From: an uncultured Christensenella sp.
GTDB taxonomy: Bacteria; Bacillota; Clostridia; Christensenellales; UBA1242
Assembly (NCBI GenBank): GCA_905195085.1
Contig: CAJJUK010000001.1
Location: forward strand, 65,941 to 129,940
Direction of reading: 5' to 3'
Length of the DNA stretch: 64,000 nucleotides
How positions within the stretch are numbered: position 1 is the stretch's first letter; every line of letters begins with the position of its first letter. Of this stretch, positions 44,664 to 53,007 are shown in pieces. The notes beneath the pieces are model-generated. The model searched no databases, had not been told where the DNA came from, and worked only from the letters and a program-made list of their open reading frames with translations. The position numbers and the translations under genes were made by a program.

Positions 44664-44912
44664 AAAAAAATCGCCCAAACATCATTAGGACGATTTATAT
44701 CGTGGTACCACCTAACTTCACGCATCACTTCCGACGCGCCTTATTAAACAATTAACGCATGTCAAACGGCATCCCCTACACAAAACAAGTCCTTCAAGGA
44801 GCGACTAGAAAGTGAATTCAACAATCTTGGTTTCATCCAATCTCAGCAAACTTGGATTCTCTGTAAAAACCTACAAATGCCTACTGGTCTTTCATCTTCG
44901 TCTTTATTTAAC
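44664..44912 (-). ncRNA. T-box riboswitch, tRNA-Phe specific
   Basis: Leader of pheST that senses uncharged tRNA-Phe. On the minus strand the conserved T-box AGGTGGTACCACGA lies at 44700-44713; AGAGAA and GCTGAGA of stem I lie near 44855 and 44840; specifier loop reads GAA-TTC-AC with UUC (Phe) at 44814-44816. Terminator AAATCGTCC / GGGCGATTT followed by T7 lies at 44664-44697, overlapping the antiterminator region. Specifier and downstream genes agree. Confidence 0.92.
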
Positions 44913-44918
44913 AAGTTT

Positions 44919-44947
44919 ATTTTAACATTATCCATTTTTTAAGTCAA
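44919..44947 (-). promoter_or_regulatory. Promoter of the pheST T-box transcript
   Basis: Minus strand TTGACT (44942-44947), 17-nt spacer, TAAAAT (44919-44924). Confidence 0.75.
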
Positions 44948-44965
44948 CTATTTGTAATAAAAATT

Positions 44966-44993
44966 TTGATATGTCAAAGATATATGATAAAAT
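44966..44993 (+). promoter_or_regulatory. Leaderless promoter of the rluA-like gene
   Basis: TTGATA (44966-44971), 16-nt spacer, TAAAAT (44988-44993) with extended TG at 44985, then 7 nt to ATG 45001; no SD. Confidence 0.65.
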
Positions 44994-45000
44994 CAAAGTT

Positions 45001-45903
45001 ATGAGAAAATACGAAGAATTTACAATCGCAAATTACCAATCATTGAAAAAACCAACAATATATTTTTGGCTGAAAAGCATTGGCCTTTCTGAAAGTTACA
45101 TCAGTCAACTTAGAAGACAGGAAGATTCAATAATCTTGAATGACAATTTTGCAAATCTAAAAACACAAATCAATAATGGAGACAAACTGAAAATCGCAAA
45201 CAATCCAACAGAAAAGACAAATTTTTGTAATACAGATTTTTCAAATCTTTCAATCGTTTATGAAGATGAAGATTATCTCATCGTAAACAAACCGCACAAT
45301 CTTGCATGCATACCAACAAAAAGCCATTACAACGACAATTTGGGAACACAAGTTTGTTCATATATGCAAAAAGAAAATCCAGATTTTGTCTTAAGAATAA
45401 TCAACCGCCTTGACAAAGAAACCGCTGGGCTTGTTGTTGTTGCAAAAAATTTATTTGCTTACAAAAATCTGTCAAACCTTCAAAAAGAATACTTCGCTCT
45501 TTGCCATGGCAATTTGTCATCAACGCAAATGACAATCAACAAGCCAATTCTAACTCGCAATATAAACGGCATCAACATCATGAAAAGAGAAATTTCTGAA
45601 AGAGGAAAGCAAGCAATAACACACGTTGAGTTGATCAAAAATTTTGACAAATATTGCCTTGTCAAATTTCATTTGGAAACTGGCAGAACCCATCAAATCA
45701 GAATTCATATGTCACACATAAATCATCCGCTTATTGGAGATACAATTTATTCAGACAAAGCCATTGATTCTCAAATTCACCCAACCCCAGAACACACCAT
45801 GTTACTCTTAAAATCAATATCATTCAAGCATTTCAGAACCTATCAAATCATATCTTTTGAAATAGATTTTCCCGAAGAATGGAAACAATATTTGAAAAAT
45901 TAA
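45001..45903 (+). CDS. RluA-family pseudouridine synthase
   Basis: 300 residues. N-terminal S4-like RNA-binding region, then the RluA catalytic domain with Asp in IINRLDKETAGLVVVAKN and C-terminal GRTHQIRIHMSHINHPLIGDTIY. Converts uridine to pseudouridine in rRNA or tRNA; target unknown. An ATG at 44971 extends the frame by 10 residues but lies upstream of the -10 box, so ATG 45001 is chosen. Divergent from pheS. Confidence 0.9.
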   Translation: MRKYEEFTIANYQSLKKPTIYFWLKSIGLSESYISQLRRQEDSIILNDNFANLKTQINNGDKLKIANNPTEKTNFCNTDFSNLSIVYEDEDYLIVNKPHNLACIPTKSHYNDNLGTQVCSYMQKENPDFVLRIINRLDKETAGLVVVAKNLFAYKNLSNLQKEYFALCHGNLSSTQMTINKPILTRNINGINIMKREISERGKQAITHVELIKNFDKYCLVKFHLETGRTHQIRIHMSHINHPLIGDTIYSDKAIDSQIHPTPEHTMLLLKSISFKHFRTYQIISFEIDFPEEWKQYLKN

Positions 45904-45917
45904 TAAAATGAAAAATA

Positions 45918-45947
45918 AAAAACCCACATTATTTTGTGAGTTTTTTA
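45918..45947. terminator. Shared terminator, rluA-like / 46-aa gene
   Basis: AACCCAC (45921-45927) pairs with GTGAGTT (45936-45942) with one mismatch; T6 on the plus side and A/T run on the other. Lies between convergent genes. Confidence 0.65.
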
Positions 45948-45961
45948 TTGGTTAGGTTTAA

Positions 45962-46102
45962 CTATTTGCAAGACGCTTTTGCAGAACCAGATTTCTTTCC
46001 ACTGCAACCTTTTGCTTGCTTAGAAGAAGTTGATTCTTTTGCTGCTTCTGTGCTTGAAGTTTTTGCACTTGCCTTGCTAGATGCCTTTTTTCTACCAAAC
46101 AT
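45962..46102 (-). CDS. Small Lys/Ser/Ala-rich protein, 46 aa
   Basis: A short gene begins at ATG 46102 with a strong SD GGGAGG 7-8 nt upstream and ends at TAG 45962. It reads MFGRKKASSKASAKTSS then TEAAKESTSSKQAKGC and SGKKSGSAKASCK: Ser, Ala, Lys and Thr make up most of it, with two cysteines near the end. No domain. High charge and lack of order suggest a nucleic-acid-binding or SASP-like accessory role, but that is only a guess. The opposite-strand open frame here lacks an SD and is a shadow. Confidence 0.6.
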   Translation of the reverse strand: MFGRKKASSKASAKTSSTEAAKESTSSKQAKGCSGKKSGSAKASCK

Positions 46103-46240
46103 AGTTTACCTCCCTTATTCAAGGTGTTTTACCTTGTAATAATATTTTGACTATTTATAGAAAAAATATGCAGACAAAATGAAGTTTTAATAAACTTTTC
46201 AATAACAAAACCATCAAACAAATTTTTATATACTCAAAAT

Positions 46241-46274
46241 AAAAAACATGCACAAGAAAAACTTGTTGCATGTT
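46241..46274 (-). terminator. Terminator of ruvX-DUF1292
   Basis: Minus strand AACATGCA-ACAAG / CTTGTGCATGTT, 12 bp with a one-base bulge, loop TTTTT, then TTTTATTTT. Confidence 0.85.
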
Positions 46275-46320
46275 CTATGCAAAGACTTGTATTATATTGA
46301 AAAATATCTTAATTCAGAAA

Positions 46321-46716
46321 TTATTTTTTGCTGTCTTTACCGCTCTTTGCGTCCTTTGCGTCAGCTTCATCAAGAAGATTGTAATATTCTTCAAAGACAT
46401 CCATAGCAACCTTTTCATCAGTTTCAACCATCAAAGCAGGTTCTTGTCCTTCTTTTTCGTCAACATAGAAAACGATTGCTTCGTCATCTTGAACATTTTC
46501 AATTTTATCAATAGGTTTCAAAACACAATAAATTTTGTCATTGTGAGGAATAACTGCAATTTGTTCAAAAGACAACTTTCTTCCATTTTGATCAACAAGA
46601 ACGATAGGTTCTTTGTTGTCTTCGTCCAAAAGAATGTCAATAATGTCACGATATTCTTCTTCCTGTTCTACCTGTTTTGAAACTTCCTCAATTTTCTGAA
46701 TTTTTTTCTTATCCAT
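46321..46716 (-). CDS. DUF1292 protein (YrzB-like)
   Basis: 131 residues, acidic. Core DIIDILLDEDNKEPIVLVDQNGRKLSFEQIAVIP and IYCVLKPID...EAIVFYVDE is the DUF1292 fold; a charged C-terminal tail follows (DEADAKDAKSGKDSKK). SD AAGGAG before ATG 46716. Its place directly after ruvX is the same as yrzB after yrrK in Bacillus. Function unknown. Confidence 0.85.
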   Translation of the reverse strand: MDKKKIQKIEEVSKQVEQEEEYRDIIDILLDEDNKEPIVLVDQNGRKLSFEQIAVIPHNDKIYCVLKPIDKIENVQDDEAIVFYVDEKEGQEPALMVETDEKVAMDVFEEYYNLLDEADAKDAKSGKDSKK

Positions 46717-46730
46717 AATAAACTTCTCCT

Positions 46731-47156
46731 TTATTTTTTTGGATTTTCGTCAAGATAATTTTGCAGTATGATTTGAGCAGACACTTTGTCAAGCAATTCT
46801 TTTCGTTTTTCCCATTTGATACCCGCCTCTTTGAGATATTCTTCCGCTTCAAAAGAAGTGTATCTCTCATCTTGGAAAGCGATTTGCACATTTGCAACTT
46901 TGCCAAGTTTCTGAGCAAATTCTCTGACAACATTTGACATTTCACTTTCAGTTCCATCTGCGTTGAGTGGCAAACCAAAAACAACCATGTCAACAGATTT
47001 GTCTTTAATCAAATTGGAAAAATAAAGCAAATCTTTCTCTTCTGTCTGAGTTTTGTAGATATGGTCAGCACTTGCAATGGTGCAAGACAAATCAGAGAAT
47101 GCCACACCAATTCTTGCCTTACCATAATCTAAACCCATTTTTCTTGAATACTGCAT
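46731..47156 (-). CDS. ruvX: Putative pre-16S rRNA nuclease / Holliday resolvase-like RuvX (YqgF)
   Basis: 141 residues, RNase H fold: MGLDYGKARIGVAFSD, MVVFGLPLNADGTESEM, IAFQDERYTSFEAEEYL, LDKVSAQIILQNYL. Implicated in 16S 5' maturation. A promoter (TTGACT-17-TAAAAT) predicts a 5' leader of only about 8 nt before ATG 47156, so there is no room for a standard SD. Operon with DUF1292. Confidence 0.93.
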   Translation of the reverse strand: MQYSRKMGLDYGKARIGVAFSDLSCTIASADHIYKTQTEEKDLLYFSNLIKDKSVDMVVFGLPLNADGTESEMSNVVREFAQKLGKVANVQIAFQDERYTSFEAEEYLKEAGIKWEKRKELLDKVSAQIILQNYLDENPKK

Positions 47157-47170
47157 ATATCACCATTTAT

Positions 47171-47199
47171 ATTTTACTTAAATAAATCAATTTAGTCAA
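47171..47199 (-). promoter_or_regulatory. Promoter of ruvX, very short leader
   Basis: Minus strand TTGACT (47194-47199), 17-nt spacer, TAAAAT (47171-47176). ATG 47156 is 14 nt from the -10. Confidence 0.65.
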
Positions 47200-47256
47200 A
47201 CAAAATGTCATTAAAATCATTTTTATTTAACTAAAAATCAATCATGGGCACAACCA

Positions 47257-49752
47257 TCATTTACATTCGTAAAGATTCTTCCCACTTGATACAGAAACCG
47301 TCAATGGAACAACAAAGTCGCAAACACTCTCCATAGTTTCTTTCAAAATCCTCATAACCTTTTCAATCTCATCTTTTGGTGCATCAACAATCAATTCGTC
47401 ATGTATCTGCAAAATTATGTGACTGTTCATTCCTTTCAGTTTGTCCGCAATTCTGACCATAGCAATCTTGATGACATCTGATGCAGTTCCCTGCAAAGGC
47501 ATATTCATTGCCACTCTTTCTCCAAATTTTCTGACATTGACATTGGAAGATTTGATTTCCGGAATGTGACGGACTCTACCAAAATAAGATTTGATAAAAC
47601 CATTTTCCTTTGCATATTCAACATTGTTATCCATAAAAGATTTGATTTTTGGATAGCGGTCAAAATAACTGTCGATATATTGTTTTGCCTTATATTTTGA
47701 AGTTTTGATATTTTGTGAAAGACCAAAATCACTTATGCCGTATATAATTCCAAAGTTGACAGCCTTAGCATCTCTTCTTTGAGAAGACGTAACTTCATCA
47801 ACCGGAACTCCAAAAATCTCACTTGCGGTTTTTGTGTGAATGTCAATACCATGCTTGTATGCATCAATCATGCTGGTTTCATCTGCCAAATTCGCTAAAA
47901 GTCTGAGTTCAATTTGATTGTAATCAGCCGAAATTATTGCCCCGTCTGAATATTTAGAAACAAAAATTTTTCTTAGATTTTTCCCTTCTTCATTTCGAGT
48001 TGGAATATTTTGCATATTTGGTTCCGAACTTGAAAGTCTCCCAGTTGACGTGAGTGTCTGATTGAAAATTGTGTGAATAACCGCACCGTCATTTTTGCAA
48101 ATGTTTTTATAAACGTTGATGTAGGTGCTGACAAGTTTACTAAGTTTTCTATATTCAATAATCAATTCCACAATTTCGTGTTGCCATCTTATATCATCGA
48201 GAATAGCAAAATTTGTTGATTGTTTTTTGTTGTTATAAGACTTAAGCCCCAACTTATCAAACAAAATATGTGCCACCTGTTTTGGAGAATTGATGTTGAA
48301 ATTTTCCCCAGCAAGTTCATAAATTTTTGTCGTTAAATCCGCAAGTTCGGCATCGTATTTTTGACTTAAATCGTCAAGCATCTTCTCATCAACCTTGAAA
48401 CCTTCTTCTTCCATACTTGCCAAAACTCTGACAAGAGGAATTTCAATGTCTGTATAAACTTTTTCAACTTGTTGTTCAACCATTTGTTTTTCAAGTTCAA
48501 CTTTCAAATTGATATAGTCTTGAACCTCTGGCTCAGGCAATTTTGGAAGCCCAGCAAAAAGGACATATCTTGCAATATCAACATCAAAAAAGTTTTCCAA
48601 AGTTATTCCAAGCCTATCCAAAATTTTCATGTCTTCCTTGGAACAATTTGTGATTTTGGTCACAACTTTGCTTTCAAAAACTGGTTTCAAAGTTTTTAAA
48701 ACATCATCAAAATCAATCACATTTGAAAACAGATCAATTTCTTTTTTGATGTAAAAGACTTCATTTCCATCAATTGCAAACTCCATCTTTTTCAAGTCAT
48801 AACATAAAAAGTTTTTTATTCTGCTTTTGAAATTCTCAACCTGCGACAAATCTTCAAAAGCGGTTTTCTTAATTTCTTTTTTGTTTGTTCTTACCCCTTC
48901 TCCAAACAGTTCCTTTCGATTCATCAAACTTCTAAAATCCCATTCTTCAAAGAAATCTCTGACTGTTTGTGAAAAAGGAAAGGAATATGAACAACTTTCA
49001 ATATCAAAATCAATTTCGCAATCTGTTTTGATTGTTGCAAGCGTCTTTGACATATAAGCCATATCTTTTCCAGCAACCAACTTCTCTTTCAATTTGCCTG
49101 TCACTTCTTCAATGTTTTCATAAATCCCATCAAGAGTTTGATATTTTTCCAAAAGTGAAAGAGCCGTTTTCTCTCCAACACCTGCAACCCCCGGAATATT
49201 GTCGGAAGCATCACCCATCAAAGCCTTAAGATCAATAATTCCAGAAGGTTTCAACTTATATTTCTCAAAAAGCGCTTTTTCATCAAAGACTTCAATCTCC
49301 GTGACGCCTTTTCTTGTCAACCAAACAGAAGAGTTGTCATCAATAAGTTGCATCAAATCTCTATCACCAGACACAAGAATGTTTTGAATGGTTGAGTGTT
49401 TGGAGATGGTTCCAATGATATCATCAGCTTCAATTCCAGCAAACTCAAAAATCTTAATACCCATAGTTTGCAACATTTGCTTAATAACAGGAAATTGAGA
49501 GAGTAAGTCTGGCGGAGTTTCTTTTCTTTTGCCCTTGTAATCTTGATAAATCTCATTCCTGAATGTTTGTCTTGCATGGTCAAACGCAACAGCGACATAA
49601 TCAGGTTTTTGCTCAACAATCAATTTGACAATCAAATTTGCAAAGCCAAACACTGCTCCTGAAGGCTGTTTGTTTCTATTAGATAAATAGGGCATTGCGT
49701 AAAATGCCCTATTTGCCAAACTATTACCATCAATAATAATGATTTTTTTCAC
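47257..49752 (-). CDS. polA: DNA polymerase I
   Basis: 831 residues. 5'-nuclease domain (DGNSLANRAFYAMP, YKGKRKETPPDL, GDASDNIPGVAGVGEKTA), degenerate 3'-5' exonuclease domain (DEDD aspartates largely missing, as in many Firmicutes), and polymerase domain with motif A DYNQIELRLLANLA, B RRDAKAVNFGIIYGIS, C QIHDELIVDAP. Starts at GTG 49752 (GTGAAAAAAATC) with only a weak AGG SD; no ATG agrees with the family. Replication and repair gap filling. Confidence 0.96.
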   Translation of the reverse strand: MKKIIIIDGNSLANRAFYAMPYLSNRNKQPSGAVFGFANLIVKLIVEQKPDYVAVAFDHARQTFRNEIYQDYKGKRKETPPDLLSQFPVIKQMLQTMGIKIFEFAGIEADDIIGTISKHSTIQNILVSGDRDLMQLIDDNSSVWLTRKGVTEIEVFDEKALFEKYKLKPSGIIDLKALMGDASDNIPGVAGVGEKTALSLLEKYQTLDGIYENIEEVTGKLKEKLVAGKDMAYMSKTLATIKTDCEIDFDIESCSYSFPFSQTVRDFFEEWDFRSLMNRKELFGEGVRTNKKEIKKTAFEDLSQVENFKSRIKNFLCYDLKKMEFAIDGNEVFYIKKEIDLFSNVIDFDDVLKTLKPVFESKVVTKITNCSKEDMKILDRLGITLENFFDVDIARYVLFAGLPKLPEPEVQDYINLKVELEKQMVEQQVEKVYTDIEIPLVRVLASMEEEGFKVDEKMLDDLSQKYDAELADLTTKIYELAGENFNINSPKQVAHILFDKLGLKSYNNKKQSTNFAILDDIRWQHEIVELIIEYRKLSKLVSTYINVYKNICKNDGAVIHTIFNQTLTSTGRLSSSEPNMQNIPTRNEEGKNLRKIFVSKYSDGAIISADYNQIELRLLANLADETSMIDAYKHGIDIHTKTASEIFGVPVDEVTSSQRRDAKAVNFGIIYGISDFGLSQNIKTSKYKAKQYIDSYFDRYPKIKSFMDNNVEYAKENGFIKSYFGRVRHIPEIKSSNVNVRKFGERVAMNMPLQGTASDVIKIAMVRIADKLKGMNSHIILQIHDELIVDAPKDEIEKVMRILKETMESVCDFVVPLTVSVSSGKNLYECK

Positions 49753-49768
49753 TTACAACCTATAAAAA

Positions 49769-50116
49769 TTAACAAATCATTTTCAATGTGTTTACAATTG
49801 CTTCTGTTGTTGTTTCATCTGATGGATTAAACAAATTATAGAAGAAATCAGGTGCAACCAAAACGATGATATAAGCCACAATTGCAATAATCAAAATGAT
49901 GAAGAATGCTGTTTTGAGAGGACTTCCTGCAAAGTTAACAAGAGCAAAACAGAAGATGATTGCAACTCCACCAAATCTAACAATAAAGTCAAAAACTTGT
50001 GTGAACCAACCCATATCTGGGTCCCAAGCTGTTTTATCTATAACAATATCCATAGCCAAGAAAACTATGTACACGATAGACAAAATTGACAAAATTGTAT
50101 AAAGAACTTTTTTCAT
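49769..50116 (-). CDS. Small three-span membrane protein, unknown
   Basis: 115 residues with membrane segments at about 4-25, 47-65 and 68-90. No recognised domain. 16 nt upstream of polA and likely transcribed with it. Not recognisably part of the phage cassette, from which it is separated by a terminator. Confidence 0.5.
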   Translation of the reverse strand: MKKVLYTILSILSIVYIVFLAMDIVIDKTAWDPDMGWFTQVFDFIVRFGGVAIIFCFALVNFAGSPLKTAFFIILIIAIVAYIIVLVAPDFFYNLFNPSDETTTEAIVNTLKMIC

Positions 50117-50140
50117 AACCTATCTCAATCTCCTTTTTTC

Positions 50141-50256
50141 AATTTTTATTATCATAACACAAAAAATAGAGAATTACAAGCAAAATTTAAAAATCTTAAA
50201 CAAAATACATAATTCAAAGACAAAAAGAGACTCAAAACTTCCAATCAAATAAATAG
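50141..50256. other. Short gap, nothing recognised
   Basis: AT-rich stretch between polA unit and the phage-cassette terminator; no repeat matching the right flank of the cassette was noticed. Confidence 0.4.
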
Positions 50257-50290
50257 AAAAAGAAAAACCGCATAAATTAATATGCGGTTT
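50257..50290 (-). terminator. Terminator of the phage cassette
   Basis: Minus strand AAACCGCATA / TATGCGGTTT, perfect 10 bp (50281-50290 with 50265-50274), loop 6 nt, then TTTTCTTTTTC. Confidence 0.9.
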
Positions 50291-50318
50291 TGTGTATATT
50301 TATACATTATTTTGATTA

Positions 50319-50621
50319 TTATTCATTTTCATTAGCAACATCTTGATCTTCATTTTTCTCTTCCAAGTTTTCAATTTCATCATCAGCTTGATTTTCTTCT
50401 TCGTTTTCTTCAGGTGTATTTCCATTGTCTCCACCATTATCCATTGTGACAATGCCAAAAACAACCAAAATCCCTGCGATTGACATGATGCAATCTTCCA
50501 CAATCTGATTTTCAATCTGCCATCCAAAAATTCTTCCAAAAGCATTTAAAAGAATAATCAAAGCACCCGAAAAACTGACCCAAAAACTGTAAGATTTCAT
50601 TTTATTAAAGAAGTTCTTCAT
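50319..50621 (-). CDS. Phage holin (LL-H/phi11-type pattern)
   Basis: 100 residues: SYSFWVSFSGALIILLNAFGRIFG and a second membrane helix (CIMSIAGILVVFGIV), then the dispensable acidic tail (DNGGDNGNTPEENEEENQ). This is the usual pattern of two-helix phage holins. Starts at ATG 50621 inside the preceding gene; GTG 50633 is possible. Last gene of the cassette, in front of its terminator. No endolysin accompanies it. Confidence 0.8.
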   Translation of the reverse strand: MKNFFNKMKSYSFWVSFSGALIILLNAFGRIFGWQIENQIVEDCIMSIAGILVVFGIVTMDNGGDNGNTPEENEEENQADDEIENLEEKNEDQDVANENE

Positions 50622-50838
50622 ATTCGTCACCACTTTTCAGAAAATCTTTTATGTCCGAAATATCCTGTTTCACATCATCTAAAATTTGTAAATGAGATGT
50701 CAACTGTTCGATTGTCTGTTGATATTTTGTTTCTCTTTTGGAACTGTCTTTAAGTTGATAACAGAAGAGCCAAACAAACAAAATCGCAAACACACCATTG
50801 CTGACAATAATGCTGATTATATCATTCCAGATGTCCAT
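50605..50838 (-). CDS. BhlA/UviB-family holin-like protein
   Basis: 77 residues: MDIWNDIISIIVSNGVFAIL opens a single membrane helix, followed by a basic and coiled-coil tail (KDSSKRETKYQQTIEQLTSHL), the BhlA/UviB pattern linked to bacteriocin or phage release. Start at ATG 50838, 9 nt after AAAGGA; the upstream ATG 50859 lies before that SD. Overlaps the next holin by 17 nt. Confidence 0.85.
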   Translation of the reverse strand: MDIWNDIISIIVSNGVFAILFVWLFCYQLKDSSKRETKYQQTIEQLTSHLQILDDVKQDISDIKDFLKSGDEYEELL

Positions 50839-50947
50839 TATTTTTTGTCCTTTTGCCATTTCAATAAATTTTTCATCGTTTTATAATCCCCCATTTTATA
50901 GAAATAAGACCTATTAAAAAACTTAATTTTATCGAAATATTTTAAAG

Positions 50948-52447
50948 TCATGACACAACATCAAACACAATCATAGGCTTACAAATTTCACAATTTTGTG
51001 CTGTCGTGGAAAAGCTGAATTGGAAGTTTTTTCCATAGACACAAACAGGCAATCGTTGTTCTTTCTCACTTCCAGAGAAAGAGTAAGTTTTTGTTTCTTC
51101 GTCAGATTTTATCTCAACTTCACAATCATACAAAGTGTTGATTATGATTTCTTTGATTTTTTTCTTTTTGGATTTGTAATCTAAATCAGTTTCAAAAGAT
51201 TTCCACATTTTTTTGTTGATGTTTGTAAATGTCTTTCCGTCAACTGTAAGTTCTCCAATTTGTTGTTTGTGGTCATAATAAAAGCAGGCACAAAGTTTGC
51301 TCATATAAGGATTGTCAACTGTCAAAATTTTTCTGATGTCAACTCCCCTATAAACATTCAAAGCAAAATTTTCAATGTCCACTTCAAACAAGACATTGTT
51401 CACAAAAGCGGTTTTTCCTTCACAACCAATTTGTTCTCCATCATCAAAGTCACATTTTGTGGCAATGTAATATTTCCCATTTAAGCAAGCTGAAGAACAA
51501 TTTGTGTTGTCCAACTTTTTGAAATATTTATGATAAGCTTCTGCAACTCTGTTGACCGATGTTCCATTGAATGTGTAAAGCCCATCACGAGTCATAAAGA
51601 AAACTTTGTCACCACAAACACAAACAGAATTTTCATAGATTTTTGAAGAAGAAGTATAGAGATGAGTAAAAGAAAAATCATCTTTTGAGGTGTAAATTGA
51701 AATTTTTGTGATGCCATATTCTCTGAATAAATATACATAATCATTAAATGCAACAAGCTTATTGAAAGAACCCCTGTTGTCCAAAAATTCAATAGCCGAA
51801 CTTTCTTCATCAGACCATTCTTTCAAATTGAGATTTGTTGTGTAGATCAAAGTGTTTCGGTTTGTGTTTGTAATTCCAAAGAAATTGTCATAATGCACCA
51901 CTCCAGAAATCAGAGCTGGCACATCAGGATAAATTCCTTCACCATAGGCAGCAAGATAAAGCATACCTTCTTCTGAAAAGAAAAGAGTGCAATCAGTGTT
52001 TTCGATGCGGTACTGACATTCATAGGTTGGATAACTTGAAAGTTTGTTCGACTTTGACCAAACAATTCCTTCATATTGGTCAATCAAAGGCACTCCCCAG
52101 ACGACAAATTCAGAGTCAATCATAAGCAAAGTGTAGATATACATCTCAACCTCTGTGTTATACCATCTGTCAAGCCAAATGCCATCAATTTCATCAATCT
52201 TTTCCGCAAAGTCAAAACCATGACAAGTTTCAAGGTCAGCTGTTGAGGCTGGAACCTGCAAATCTCTGAATCCCAGCCCCGTTTTGAGCGACCCATCACT
52301 GACAGAAAGATTGTAAAATTCTTTACACTCATTTGGTTTTGAAATCAAGTCATCTTGATTGGACACCACACCATTTGCAAAGATAGAAAAAACAATGTCT
52401 TTTTGAGAAGTTTTCTTGTGTTTTTTCAAGTTCTTATAAAAAATCAA
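50948..52447 (-). CDS. Phage head-completion / stopper-like beta-propeller protein
   Basis: 499 residues. Opening FANGVVSNQDDLISKPNECKEFYNLSVSDGSLKTGLGF is typical of phage structural proteins that describe a beta-propeller (P22 gp10-like or tubular protein B of podoviruses); repeated W/Y/F-rich strands follow (YVYLFREYGITKISIY, KVFFMTRDGLYTFNGTSV). I start it at TTG 52447, 6 nt after AAGGAG, with stop of the previous gene overlapping (TTGA). The longer frame to 52528 has no SD. Exact role inferred from position between connector and holins. Confidence 0.7.
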   Translation of the reverse strand: MIFYKNLKKHKKTSQKDIVFSIFANGVVSNQDDLISKPNECKEFYNLSVSDGSLKTGLGFRDLQVPASTADLETCHGFDFAEKIDEIDGIWLDRWYNTEVEMYIYTLLMIDSEFVVWGVPLIDQYEGIVWSKSNKLSSYPTYECQYRIENTDCTLFFSEEGMLYLAAYGEGIYPDVPALISGVVHYDNFFGITNTNRNTLIYTTNLNLKEWSDEESSAIEFLDNRGSFNKLVAFNDYVYLFREYGITKISIYTSKDDFSFTHLYTSSSKIYENSVCVCGDKVFFMTRDGLYTFNGTSVNRVAEAYHKYFKKLDNTNCSSACLNGKYYIATKCDFDDGEQIGCEGKTAFVNNVLFEVDIENFALNVYRGVDIRKILTVDNPYMSKLCACFYYDHKQQIGELTVDGKTFTNINKKMWKSFETDLDYKSKKKKIKEIIINTLYDCEVEIKSDEETKTYSFSGSEKEQRLPVCVYGKNFQFSFSTTAQNCEICKPMIVFDVVS

Positions 52448-53007
52448 ATCCAACTCCTTCTTGGCAAAATGTGTTCGCCACGCTTTCTGCTCAAAACAAA
52501 CAAACTTTCTTTGAATCTTTCTTCCCAAATTTCCGCATCCTCACTCAAGCCATCAATAAGCAAAAATTCGCTTGCAACCCCATAGGCATACACTCTCGCA
52601 CTCAAACCATTAAGCATCTCCACATTGTCAGTCAAAACTTTGTCATCTGGAAGATAACTATAGACAATACTCTTTGCGTGCCCATTTATTTCCAAGTAAT
52701 TTGGAAACAACTTAAATCTAAGAGAAGTCCCAAAGCGATTTTTGACTTCATAAACATTGACGACGGTCTTTTCAAGTTCGGAGTAGTTTAAAATAGAATT
52801 TTTGACATCAATCTCTTCTTTTGTTAAGAATGGCAAAAAGTCACTTGCAATCTCTTGATTGACAAGATTGAAGCACTGCACCATAAGGTCAAGTTTTTCC
52901 TGCTCTCTATCTGTGTAAGACACCGCTTCCGTGGAGTTAAGTTTTGACAATATTTCCTTTTCTCCAACAAATTCACAAACCAATTTGATAATATCTTTAA
53001 CTGTCAT
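52444..53007 (-). CDS. Phage head-tail connector-like protein
   Basis: 187 residues, no membrane segment. Helical N-terminal half (MTVKDIIKLVCEFVGEKEIL, LDLMVQCFNLVNQEIASDFL) then a small beta region. Proteins of this size and place between capsid and stopper usually attach to the portal. SD AAGGAG 7 nt before ATG 53007. Overlaps the neighbour on each side by a few nucleotides. Assignment is by position. Confidence 0.6.
   Translation of the reverse strand: MTVKDIIKLVCEFVGEKEILSKLNSTEAVSYTDREQEKLDLMVQCFNLVNQEIASDFLPFLTKEEIDVKNSILNYSELEKTVVNVYEVKNRFGTSLRFKLFPNYLEINGHAKSIVYSYLPDDKVLTDNVEMLNGLSARVYAYGVASEFLLIDGLSEDAEIWEERFKESLFVLSRKRGEHILPRRSWI

Noticed and set aside
45936..46139. Plus-strand open frame of 67 codons
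   Set aside because: Mirror of the 46-aa minus-strand gene, which has a strong SD and sensible composition.
49769..50116. Small membrane protein as part of the phage cassette (antiholin)
   Set aside because: Separated from the cassette by a strong terminator and closely linked to polA.
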